A stretch of DNA of 20,255 nt from a virus. The notes beneath the pieces were generated by a model. It was not told the DNA's origin. It was given only the letters and a program-made list of their open reading frames with translations, and made no database searches. This document shows positions 7,793 to 13,484 of the stretch, piece by piece. The translations under genes and the position numbers were made by a program. Position 1 is the stretch's first letter; each line of letters starts with the position of its first letter. The DNA is taken from positions 1-20,255 of IMG/VR virus record IMGVR_UViG_3300033993_000015. One strand, 5' to 3'.

Positions 7793-8095
7793 ATGCAGAC
7801 AGATGTCCTTGCTAGCGCCGTCCGCACGACGGACGGCGTGATGAATGACCAAGCGGGCAGGGCCATTGGTCGCTGCCGCGTGAAGGGTATCTACATCGTT
7901 CCCGCTGCTGGGGCTGGCAGTGTCGTCTTTCGAGACGGCACCACCGTGTCTGGTGCCAGCAAGATTACCATCAACACGATCACCGGCTCGACTAGCACCA
8001 ACTGGATCCTCATGCCGGGTGAGGGGCTTCTCTTTCAGACTGGCATCTTTGCCGACCTGACGGACGTTGCCTCAGTGATGGTTATCTATGGCTAA
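7793..8095 (+). CDS. Small beta-rich virion-type protein
   Basis: A 100-residue protein preceded by a strong ribosome site (AAGGAGG about 7775-7781, 11 bases before ATG). The sequence alternates short strands and turns (GIYIVPAAGAGSVVFRDG, SGASKITINTITGST, MPGEGLLFQTGIFADL), a pattern resembling small phage head-fibre or decoration proteins in which a scalar value is wrapped in a jelly-roll-like fold. There are no signal or membrane segments. The gene overlaps the next by 8 bases. The function is inferred from neighbours. Confidence 0.7.
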   Translation: MQTDVLASAVRTTDGVMNDQAGRAIGRCRVKGIYIVPAAGAGSVVFRDGTTVSGASKITINTITGSTSTNWILMPGEGLLFQTGIFADLTDVASVMVIYG

Positions 8096-8342
8096 GACCC
8101 CTGCATGGCAGCGCTCTGAGGGCAAGAACCCGAAGGGCGGTCTAAATGCAAAGGGTCGCGCGTCGTACAACAAGGCCAACCCAGGGAAACCTGGGTTGAA
8201 GCCCCCTCAGCCAGAGGGCGGTTCGCGCAGAGATAGCTTCTGTGCTCGGATGAAGGGCATGAAGAAGAAGCTGACCTCTGCCAAGACGGCCAACGACCCC
8301 AACTCTCGTATCAACAAGTCCTTGCGGGCCTGGAACTGCTGA
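8088..8342 (+). CDS. Small basic conserved phage protein (DUF6321-like)
   Basis: An 84-residue, lysine- and glycine-rich protein. Its pattern, TPAWQRSEGKNPKGGLNAKG at the start, LKPPQPEGG in the middle, then SFCARMKGMKKKLTSAKTAN and DPNSRINKSLRAWNC at the end, is a conserved arrangement that I recall as DUF6321, found in phages and some bacteria; no function is established to my knowledge. Two cysteines (in SFCARM and at the C-terminal residue) are notable. Start ATG 8088 overlaps the preceding stop by 8 bases, indicating coupled translation. The basic charge suggests nucleic-acid or virion-DNA contact, which is only inference. Confidence 0.8.
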   Translation: MAKTPAWQRSEGKNPKGGLNAKGRASYNKANPGKPGLKPPQPEGGSRRDSFCARMKGMKKKLTSAKTANDPNSRINKSLRAWNC

Positions 8343-8343
8343 T

Positions 8344-8541
8344 ATGACCCAAGATACGGAAGCAGTGAAGAACGTTGTTGATGCGGTTTCTATAGGAACT
8401 GTTGTGGCTACTCTAGCTGGCGTTCTGCCGAGCATCGCAGCGATCTTCACGATTTGCTGGACTGGGATCCGGATCTACGAGACAGAGACGGTTCAGAAGC
8501 TTCTTGGGAAGAAGAAGCCTGTCGAAGTGAGCCAGGACTAA
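8344..8541 (+). CDS. Small membrane protein, possible holin-like or lysis accessory
   Basis: A 65-residue protein with one or two tightly packed hydrophobic stretches between residues about 15 and 43 (IGTVVATLAGVLPSIAAIFT, then ICWTGIRIY), followed by a basic tail KLLGKKKPVEV. The segment WTGIRIYETETVQKLLGKK resembles small membrane proteins next to lysis genes of podovirus-like marine phages. It starts 2 bases after the previous stop and is followed at once by two more membrane-protein genes and a muramidase, which makes a role in lysis plausible. A second holin, an antiholin or a virion membrane protein are all possible. Confidence 0.7.
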   Translation: MTQDTEAVKNVVDAVSIGTVVATLAGVLPSIAAIFTICWTGIRIYETETVQKLLGKKKPVEVSQD

Positions 8542-8545
8542 CGCC

Positions 8546-9037
8546 ATGTCGGATTCTGCCAAGCAGGCTCAGATGTCCGAGCAGATGGCAGCCAACGCTT
8601 CTAAGGGGGCGTTGATCGAGAAGGTTGTCTTCGCAGCTATCCCTATCCTGTTTAGCTGCGTCGTGTACCTGATGACCTCCCTGTCATCTGCCAACAATGA
8701 GATCACGATCCTGAAGTCGAGGATCGCTGTGGTGGTGACCCAGGACAACCGGGCCATTCCGCCGCAGGGCACGACCATCGACATGGCTCAGATTCGTGAG
8801 CATCTGTCCAATCGGATCGAACAGGTGGAGCGGGATGCTGCCATCGCTCGTGGCAACATGACGCTTGATCGTGAGCGCAGCATGGCTGGGATTGAGCGTG
8901 GCCGACTGGAGATGGCCGCTGACGCGGCTGCCGCCCGCGCTTCGATCCGGTCTGACCTGACACGCATGATCACCGAACTTGAGCGTCGTGTGGCCCTTCT
9001 GGAGTCCAGAAATGGAAGCCCTGCTCAACCTCGTTAA
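8546..9037 (+). CDS. Membrane-anchored coiled-coil protein, spanin-like candidate
   Basis: A 163-residue protein with a short polar N-terminus, one membrane segment at about residues 27-48 (VVFAAIPILFSCVVYLMTSL), and then a mostly helical C-terminal part (residues about 48-155) rich in Arg, Glu, Ala and Ile with heptad-like spacing (QIREHLSNRIEQVERDAAIA, TRMITELERRVALLES). This N-in, C-out coiled-coil layout, together with the neighbouring holin and muramidase, resembles an inner-membrane spanin of the Rz class. No lipobox-containing outer partner is visible, so the assignment stays tentative. The gene overlaps the holin gene by 26 bases. Confidence 0.72.
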   Translation: MSDSAKQAQMSEQMAANASKGALIEKVVFAAIPILFSCVVYLMTSLSSANNEITILKSRIAVVVTQDNRAIPPQGTTIDMAQIREHLSNRIEQVERDAAIARGNMTLDRERSMAGIERGRLEMAADAAAARASIRSDLTRMITELERRVALLESRNGSPAQPR

Positions 9038-9527
9038 GACGGTAGCCCCGTCTATTGCTACTGCCGTAGGCGGTCCACTGGCAGGGATGGCAACTCGCGC
9101 CATCTCCGAAGCTCTTCTTGGCAAGCCGGATGGGACTGAGGATGAGCTTCTAGAGGCAGCCAAGATCGCCACGCCGGAACAACTGCTAGCCTTGAAGCAG
9201 GCAGAGCAGCATTTCGTGATCCGTATGCGTGAGCTTGATGTTGATCTTGAGCGCATCTCGAACGAGGATCGCAGTTCTGCCCGCGAGCGAGAAGTTAAGA
9301 CAGGCGACCACACGCCAAAGTTCCTTGCGGCTGCTGTGACCTTCGGCTTCTTCGGCGTTCTGTTCTGGATGATTGCCAACGGTCTTCCTGCCAATGGCGG
9401 CGAAGCAATGCTGGTTATGCTTGGCACGCTGGGTACGGCATGGGGCGCTATCGTCTCTTACTACTTCGGCTCTTCGGCTGGCTCTCGCGAGAAGACCCAG
9501 GCCATGAACAGGATCATGGGCAAGTGA
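9012..9527 (+). CDS. Holin of the three-TM gene-transfer-agent type
   Basis: A 171-residue protein. A glycine/alanine-rich helix lies near residues 12-32, a charged amphipathic middle ends in EDRSSAREREVKTGDHTPKF, and two clear membrane segments follow at about 103-124 (FLAAAVTFGFFGVLFWMIAN) and 132-154. The DR-x-SAR-x-REV stretch just before the paired membrane helices is typical of the GTA holin family (GTA_holin_3TM). It would make the inner-membrane lesion that lets the muramidase out. ATG 9012 is chosen because GGAG at 9001-9004 is 7 bases upstream; an earlier in-frame TTG at 8979 lacks such a site. The stop overlaps the endolysin GTG. Confidence 0.85.
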   Translation: MEALLNLVKTVAPSIATAVGGPLAGMATRAISEALLGKPDGTEDELLEAAKIATPEQLLALKQAEQHFVIRMRELDVDLERISNEDRSSAREREVKTGDHTPKFLAAAVTFGFFGVLFWMIANGLPANGGEAMLVMLGTLGTAWGAIVSYYFGSSAGSREKTQAMNRIMGK

Positions 9528-10039
9528 AAGACAACTTTGAGCGCTGTCTGAAGTTCGTCCTGCACCATGAAGGTGGGTGGTCGGACCATCCTCGCGATCC
9601 TGGTGGTGCGACCATGAAGGGCGTGACCCTGGCGGTCTATAAGGAATACCTTGGTCGGGACGTGAGCAAGGAAGAGCTTCGCGCCATTCCAGACGCTCAC
9701 TTCCATGACCTGTACCGTACTCGGTATTGGGATAAGGCCCGCTGCGACGAGTGGGCTCCTGGCGTGGACCTGTCTGTTTTCGATCTTGCGGTGAACGGCG
9801 GGACTGGTCGTGCAGCGAAGCTGCTTCAGCGTTGTGTTGGGGCAGTAGAGGACGGAGCAATCGGTCCAAAGACGGCGGCTGCTGTGAATGCGGTGCCTGC
9901 TAAGGATCTGATTATTCGCTTTGCTGACACCCGGCGTGAGTTTTATAAAAGCCTCAAGGCTTTCGAGACCTTCGGTCGCGGTTGGCTTCGCCGCACTGAC
10001 GAGTGTGAACAGGAAGCCATCAAGATGGCAGGAGAATAG
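9524..10039 (+). CDS. Endolysin: GH108 N-acetylmuramidase
   Basis: A 171-residue, single-chain lysin. The N-terminal half has the GH108 motif HHEGGWSDHPRDPGGATMKG (residues 14-33) with the catalytic Glu at E16. The C-terminal half matches the family's peptidoglycan-binding module: RYWDKARCDEWAPGVDLSVF, DLAVNGGTGRAAKLLQR and VEDGAIGPKTAAAVNA (about residues 66-125). Family members hydrolyse the beta-1,4 bond of peptidoglycan glycan strands. No signal peptide or membrane anchor is visible, so release should depend on the holin just upstream. Start is GTG at 9524, overlapping the holin stop (GTGA); the earlier in-frame ATGs lie inside the holin gene and would add an unrelated N-terminus. Confidence 0.95.
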   Translation: MKDNFERCLKFVLHHEGGWSDHPRDPGGATMKGVTLAVYKEYLGRDVSKEELRAIPDAHFHDLYRTRYWDKARCDEWAPGVDLSVFDLAVNGGTGRAAKLLQRCVGAVEDGAIGPKTAAAVNAVPAKDLIIRFADTRREFYKSLKAFETFGRGWLRRTDECEQEAIKMAGE

Positions 10040-10041
10040 AC

Positions 10042-10329
10042 ATGATGAAGAAGCCGAAGATGCCCAAGGTTGGCGGCGGCATGAAGGATGCGTCGATGGC
10101 GATGCCGCGTTTCGGCGCTCGCGCGATGCGTCCAGGTGGCATGGCGAAGGGTGGCGGCGTTCATCCTGACGCGGCGATGGACAAGAAGCTGATCCGCAAG
10201 GAGATCGCTCGCGCCGAGAAGATGGAAGACAAATCCGAAGGCAAGGGCATGAAGAAGGGCGGCTACGCCAAGATGGCTCGTGGCGGTGGCGTTGAGACCA
10301 AGGGCAAGACCAAGGGGAGGTTCGTCTGA
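10042..10329 (+). CDS. Small basic Gly/Lys/Met-rich protein 1 (KTKGR-tail family)
   Basis: A 95-residue, strongly basic protein of unknown function. Residues 1-45 are glycine- and methionine-rich (PKMPKVGGGMKDASMAMPRF). Residues 45-75 form a charged, probably helical part (KKLIRKEIARAEKMEDKSEG). The end, KGGYAKMARGGGVETKGKTKGRFV, shares the KGGY/KGGS start and KGKTKGR-(F/M)-(V/I) finish with the next two proteins. It has no membrane segment or cysteine. GGAG at 10031-10034 precedes ATG 10042. Similar short genes occur in many tailed phages. The charge suggests binding of packaged DNA or RNA, but nothing in the sequence proves it. Confidence 0.78.
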   Translation: MMKKPKMPKVGGGMKDASMAMPRFGARAMRPGGMAKGGGVHPDAAMDKKLIRKEIARAEKMEDKSEGKGMKKGGYAKMARGGGVETKGKTKGRFV

Positions 10330-10694
10330 TGTTTAGGGGGAAGGTTGGGCGTCCTCGCCCCACTCCGATGCAGGCGAGTCAGGCACTGGCCTCCCTTCAT
10401 GGACGGGGCCAAGCTCCTATGGCGCGACCCGCCATGCAATCTCAAGGAGCCCCCACATCCGCACAGTCCCCCTTGGGCAGTCGAGGGAATCCAAGTGCGC
10501 AACCTGACTTTGGTAATCTTGGACCACCTCGACCTAACTATGCCAACTCTGGGGCTCCGAACGTCGGCGGTCGTATGCCGCCCGGCAGGATGAATAAGGG
10601 CGGCTACGTCAAGAAGATGGCGGCTGGCGGCTCTGCCTCCAAGCGTGCCGATGGCTGTGCCGCTCGTGGCAAAACCAAAGGGAAGTTCATCTAA
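10329..10694 (+). CDS. Small basic Pro/Gly-rich protein 2 (KTKGR-tail family)
   Basis: A 121-residue protein coupled to protein 1 by TGATG overlap. Residues 1-85 look disordered and are rich in Pro, Gly, Ser, Ala and Gln (RGKVGRPRPTPMQASQALAS, then SQGAPTSAQSPLGSRGNPSA). The C-terminal 35 residues carry the family tail: NKGGYVKKMAAGGSASKRAD, then GCAARGKTKGKFI, with a single cysteine in RADGCA. The tail is nearly the same as in the next protein while the N-terminal parts are unrelated, so a shared short module is attached to different disordered arms. Function unknown. Confidence 0.76.
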   Translation: MFRGKVGRPRPTPMQASQALASLHGRGQAPMARPAMQSQGAPTSAQSPLGSRGNPSAQPDFGNLGPPRPNYANSGAPNVGGRMPPGRMNKGGYVKKMAAGGSASKRADGCAARGKTKGKFI

Positions 10695-11002
10695 TGGACC
10701 GCCGTCGTCGCGCGCCTTCCTACGAGGAAGACATGACCCCGCCGCGTGGTATGCGTGGCATGCCCCGCCCAGAGATGGTCCCCACCGACGAGCCGATGCC
10801 GGGTCGTCGTCCTTCTGCCCGTAGCTTCGAGGAGGATATGACACCTCCTCGTGGCATGCGGGATTTCCGCTCGAATGCGGTTCCGACTGATGAGCCGATG
10901 CCCGGTCGTCGTATGGCGAAGGGTGGGTCTGTTAAGTCTTCTGCCAGCAGCCGTGCCGATGGTTGCGCCACTCGTGGCAAGACCAAGGGCCGCATGGTGT
11001 GA
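10694..11002 (+). CDS. Small basic protein 3 with internal tandem duplication (KTKGR-tail family)
   Basis: A 102-residue protein starting at the TAATG overlap with protein 2. Residues 9-39 and 44-73 are two copies of one ~30-residue unit (each running from S-(Y/F)-EEDMTPPRGMR to VPTDEPMPGRR). The tail, AKGGSVKSSASSRADGCATR then GKTKGRMV, matches that of protein 2, including the single cysteine in RADGCA. The repeats are rich in Pro, Met, Asp and Arg and look disordered. No catalytic or membrane feature is visible. Function unknown; its place in the same transcript as the lysis genes and adaptors suggests late expression. Confidence 0.78.
   Translation: MDRRRRAPSYEEDMTPPRGMRGMPRPEMVPTDEPMPGRRPSARSFEEDMTPPRGMRDFRSNAVPTDEPMPGRRMAKGGSVKSSASSRADGCATRGKTKGRMV
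10718..10912 (+). repeat. In-frame tandem duplication inside the 10694 gene
   Basis: Two diverged copies, about 10718-10810 and 10823-10912, encode 31- and 30-residue versions of the same unit, separated by 4 residues. EEDMTPPRGMR and VPTDEPMPGRR are identical at the protein level, while the middle of each copy differs (GMPRPEM versus DFRSNA). Codons differ too (CCGCCGCGT versus CCTCCTCGT), so the duplication is not recent. Confidence 0.85.
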
Positions 11003-11307
11003 AGAAGCAGGAGAAAATCGGGAAGGTCATGAGGGAGTTCAAAGAGGGCTCCCTCAAGTCGTCCAGTGGGCAGAAGGTGAAGAACCCGAAGCAGGCTGTG
11101 GCGATTGCTCTCTCCGAAGCTTCTCGCATGGCAGAGGGTGGGCGGGTCAAGCCGCAGAACCCGAAGCTGTGGGCTGCTGCCAAGAGCGCCGCCAGGGCCA
11201 AGTTCGACGTGTACCCTTCTGCCTATGCGAATGCCTGGGCATCCAAGGAGTACAAGAAGAAGGGTGGCACTTGGCGTGGGTCGGATAACAGGGTGTCTAA
11301 GAAGTGA
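10999..11307 (+). CDS. Small basic two-part phage protein (DUF6496-like N-terminal part)
   Basis: A 102-residue basic protein. The N-terminal half, EKIGKVMREFKEGSLKSSSG then KVKNPKQAVAIALSEASRMA, matches a short conserved module that I recall as DUF6496 (helical, lysine-rich, unknown function). The C-terminal half, NPKLWAAAKSAARAKFDVYP then SAYANAWASKEYKKKGGTW, is a second recurrent phage module in which YPSAYANAWA is the hallmark; these occur as separate genes elsewhere, so a fusion is possible. GTG at 10999 overlaps the preceding TGA (GTGA), and no in-frame ATG occurs before about residue 10 of this reading. No enzyme motif is seen; nucleic-acid binding is an inference from charge. Confidence 0.8.
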   Translation: MKKQEKIGKVMREFKEGSLKSSSGQKVKNPKQAVAIALSEASRMAEGGRVKPQNPKLWAAAKSAARAKFDVYPSAYANAWASKEYKKKGGTWRGSDNRVSKK

Positions 11308-11531
11308 AGGGCGGTCTGGGCAAATGGTTTGGTGAGAAGTGGGTGGACGTAAAGACCGGCAAGCCGTGTGGGCGAAGCGGGTCTGAGAAGTCCAAGCGCT
11401 CCTACCCTGCCTGCCGCCCAGCCGCTGCTGCTGCCAAGATGTCCGCGTCCCAGAAGGCGACGATGTCTAAAAGGAAAACTGGCCCAGCCCGCAAGGCTTG
11501 GCCTATAACACCTAGCGGAAGGACCAAGTAG
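11304..11531 (+). CDS. Small basic conserved phage protein of unknown function
   Basis: A 75-residue, lysine-rich protein starting with GTG in a GTGA overlap with the previous stop. It begins KGGLGKWFGEKWVDVKTGKP and continues CGRSGSEKSKRSYPACRPAA, then a helical AAAKMSASQKATMSKRK and a Pro/Lys end. The two cysteines, in KPCGR and YPACRP, are 21 residues apart. The pattern recurs in tailed phages and large viruses as small orphan proteins of unknown role. The ribosome site is poor, so translation probably depends on ribosomes finishing the upstream gene. Confidence 0.8.
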   Translation: MKGGLGKWFGEKWVDVKTGKPCGRSGSEKSKRSYPACRPAAAAAKMSASQKATMSKRKTGPARKAWPITPSGRTK

Positions 11532-11711
11532 ATGGCCGCGAAGTGGATCCAGAAGGCTATCAAGAAGCCCGGCGCTCTGCGTAAGTCCCTTGGCGTGAAG
11601 GCTGGGCAGAAGATCCCCGCCAAGACGCTGGCGGCGGCAGCCAAGAAGCCGGGTGTCATGGGTAGGCGCGCTCGTCTGGTTAACACGCTTTCCAAGTTTG
11701 GACGCCCGTAA
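11532..11711 (+). CDS. Very small basic phage protein (WIQKAIKKPGALRK type)
   Basis: A 59-residue protein that is one tight block of basic and alanine residues: AAKWIQKAIKKPGALRKSLG, then VKAGQKIPAKTLAAAAKKPG and a LVNTLSKFGRP end. Of its residues, about one in four is Lys or Arg. I recognise the KWIQKAIKKPGALRK start as a recurrent small phage protein of unknown function. KKPG occurs twice, about 30 residues apart, hinting at two repeated helices. ATG 11532 lies just past the previous stop, and its TAA is followed directly by the ATG of the adaptor gene at 11712, so it is part of the same translational chain. Confidence 0.85.
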   Translation: MAAKWIQKAIKKPGALRKSLGVKAGQKIPAKTLAAAAKKPGVMGRRARLVNTLSKFGRP

Positions 11712-12386
11712 ATGACCACCTCCGGCACAGCCGTCTGGAATCTGGAGATCGTTGATCTCATCGAGGAGGCGTATGAGCGTGCTGGCCTGGAGGCTCGCAC
11801 GGGCTACGACTTCCGGACTGCGCGCCGCTCTCTGAACATCCTGTCGGCTGAGTGGTCCAACAGGGGTCTGAACCTGTGGACCGTGCAGGAACACAATGTC
11901 GCGCTCACGCCGGGCGTTAAGACCTACTCCCTGCCTGCCGACACGATTGATATCATCGAGACGATGATCCGGGTGAACACCAGTGGCTCTGCCCTGGACT
12001 ACACCGTGTCTCGTATCGGCCTGGGCGATTATGCTGCCCTACCGAACAAGAACACGACGGGTCGTCCTCTTCAGATTTATGTGAACCGACAGGTGAATCC
12101 TGAGTTCACGCTGTGGCCTGTGCCCGATCTGCCGTACACGATCCTGTATTGGACGATGCGTCGGATTCAGGATGCTACTACGTCAACTGACGTGATGGAC
12201 ATGCCGGTGCGCTTTGTGCCGTGCCTCGTGGCAGGACTGGCGTTTCAGATCGCCATGAAGCGCCCGGAGGCTGCGGCCAGGGTTCCCCTGCTGAAGCAGG
12301 AATACATGGAGCAGTTCCAGCTTGCTGCGGATGAAGATCGCGGTCGTGAGCCTGCTCGCTTCGTGCCCTGGTCGTCCTACCCATGA
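11712..12386 (+). CDS. Head-tail adaptor / tail tubular protein A-like
   Basis: A 224-residue protein. The N-terminal helices (IVDLIEEAYERAGLEARTGY) lead to RTARRSLNILSAEWSNRGLN and LWTVQEHNVALTPGVKTYSL, a layout shared with podovirus gp11-type adaptors: an early helix, an ARR-x-LN-x-x-x-x-x-x-x-RG segment and a strand that precedes a Pro-Ala-D turn. FTLWPVPDLPYTILYWTMRR (about residues 135-155) gives the beta strands, and a C-terminal helix ends the protein. Family knowledge: such proteins form a ring below the portal and seat the tail. The ATG follows the upstream TAA directly and the stop forms ATGA with the endonuclease gene. Sequence similarity to T7 gp11 is weak by eye. Confidence 0.75.
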   Translation: MTTSGTAVWNLEIVDLIEEAYERAGLEARTGYDFRTARRSLNILSAEWSNRGLNLWTVQEHNVALTPGVKTYSLPADTIDIIETMIRVNTSGSALDYTVSRIGLGDYAALPNKNTTGRPLQIYVNRQVNPEFTLWPVPDLPYTILYWTMRRIQDATTSTDVMDMPVRFVPCLVAGLAFQIAMKRPEAAARVPLLKQEYMEQFQLAADEDRGREPARFVPWSSYP

Positions 12387-12865
12387 TCGACATCAAGTCT
12401 CCCCACTTTGATATCTGGGCAGCAGGCTTCTTCGACGGGGAAGGCTGTGTGCTGGTGGCCCGTTGCAAGAACAGCGGCGTTCGTGGTGGGTGGAACTACT
12501 ACCTTCAGGTTTCCATCGCCCAGCAAGACAGAAGGCCGCTTGAGCTAATCAACAACAAGTTTGGCGGGTCCATTCGGCTCAACAAGGGCAAGGCAACCTA
12601 CGAAAAGAAGAAGGACCATGTTTACACATGGGGCCTTGTCCTTTCTGGGACCAACGCCTTTGCCTTCCTGAAGGCTATTCAGCCATACTGCGTCGTGAAG
12701 TACGAACAGGTCACAGAAGCTTTGCGTTGGCCCATCAACGACGGCAAGCAATACAGGGGCTCCTGGAATGCGATGCCAGAAGAGGAGCGTGCGCTTAGGG
12801 CCGAGATACGAGACAATCTTGTCGCCTTGCGTGAGTCTGTAAAGGTGTACGCAAATGGCAGTTAA
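12383..12865 (+). CDS. Free-standing LAGLIDADG homing endonuclease
   Basis: A 160-residue protein with one LAGLIDADG motif, WAAGFFDGEGCVLVARC (residues 12-28), in which E20 of GFFDGEG is the expected metal-binding catalytic residue. The rest has the alternating beta-hairpins of the fold (YYLQVSIAQQDRRPLELINN, then FGGSIRLNK and YTWGLVLSGTNAFAFLK). With one motif it should act as a homodimer and cut a long asymmetric target in alleles lacking the gene. It fits between two virion genes exactly: ATGA overlap upstream, 11-base overlap downstream. No intron boundaries are evident. Homing genes of this kind move by recombination and are usually not needed for growth. GC looks lower than in the neighbours. 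Confidence 0.92.
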   Translation: MIDIKSPHFDIWAAGFFDGEGCVLVARCKNSGVRGGWNYYLQVSIAQQDRRPLELINNKFGGSIRLNKGKATYEKKKDHVYTWGLVLSGTNAFAFLKAIQPYCVVKYEQVTEALRWPINDGKQYRGSWNAMPEEERALRAEIRDNLVALRESVKVYANGS

Positions 12866-13169
12866 GTTTGCTCGTGGCAACAAAGCTTACGCTTTTTGTG
12901 ATCGTTGTTACCAGAGGTACGATCTAAAAGACCTTACTTGGCAGGTCGTCAACCAGATTCCGACCGGCCTAAAGGTGTGCGATGAGTGCAACGACGTTGA
13001 CCATCCACAGTATCAGCTAGGCAAGTTCCCGATCAACGATCCGGTTGCTTTGCAGGATCCGAGACCGGATATTAACCCAGGCCGAAGCCTCTGCGGCTGG
13101 AACCCGGTTGGCAATTCTGCCACCACCACGAACGGCAACGTGGGCAACGTTGCTATCTTTGTAGGATAG
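12855..13169 (+). CDS. Zinc-ribbon-like small virion-module protein
   Basis: A 104-residue protein with CDRC (C15, C18) and CDEC (C42, C45), a CxxC...CxxC arrangement that probably binds one zinc ion. The core reads KFARGNKAYAFCDRCYQRYD, and DHPQYQLGKFPINDPVALQD follows, a combination that I have seen in small proteins beside adaptor genes of podovirus-like phages. The C-terminal 35 residues are Gly/Asn/Thr-rich. It starts inside the 3' end of the endonuclease gene (11-base overlap), with AAAGGTG at 12841-12847 about 7 bases upstream. A structural role in the head-tail junction is an inference from position; no function is established to my knowledge. Confidence 0.82.
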   Translation: MAVKFARGNKAYAFCDRCYQRYDLKDLTWQVVNQIPTGLKVCDECNDVDHPQYQLGKFPINDPVALQDPRPDINPGRSLCGWNPVGNSATTTNGNVGNVAIFVG

Positions 13170-13178
13170 GAGCGTATC

Positions 13179-13469
13179 ATGAAGGGCAAAGCCCACACGC
13201 CGACCAGCATGGACATGAAGAAGTACGGGCGGAACGTTGCTCGTGCCATGAACCAGACGGGCGGTGCCGTTTACGGCAAGAAGACTCCGGACGGCGTGAA
13301 GACGGTTGACGCGAGCGCGTATGACCTGAAGCCGGTTGCCGACAAGGGTATCCAGAAGGCCCCGAACGAAGCCATTGTTGCCAATGAGGGCTCGCCCAAG
13401 AAGGCCACGAAGATTCGTGGGACAGGCGCGGCTACCAAGGGTATTATGGCTCGCGGCCCAATGGGCTGA
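13179..13469 (+). CDS. Small basic protein of unknown function
   Basis: A 96-residue, lysine/glycine/alanine-rich protein with a low-complexity look (MKGKAHTPTSMDMKKYGRN, KKTPDGVKTVDASAYDLKPV, KATKIRGTGAATKGIMARGP). It has no membrane segment, cysteine or enzyme motif. AGGAG at 13168-13172 sits 6 bases before ATG 13179. It resembles in composition the basic proteins at 10042-11711 but lacks their KTKGR tail. It could be a virion DNA-binding or disordered linker protein; nothing seen decides this. Confidence 0.72.
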   Translation: MKGKAHTPTSMDMKKYGRNVARAMNQTGGAVYGKKTPDGVKTVDASAYDLKPVADKGIQKAPNEAIVANEGSPKKATKIRGTGAATKGIMARGPMG

Positions 13470-13484
13470 GGGAAATAGGCAGCC

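Noticed and set aside
8979-9011. Earlier TTG start for the holin
   Set aside because: The added residues (SVVWPFWSPE) do not resemble the family and no ribosome site precedes TTG 8979, while GGAG is well placed before ATG 9012.
12300-12900. Group I intron carrying the LAGLIDADG gene
   Set aside because: The upstream adaptor gene ends with a normal C-terminus and the downstream gene starts with its own ATG and a complete N-terminus; no split exon is seen on either side.
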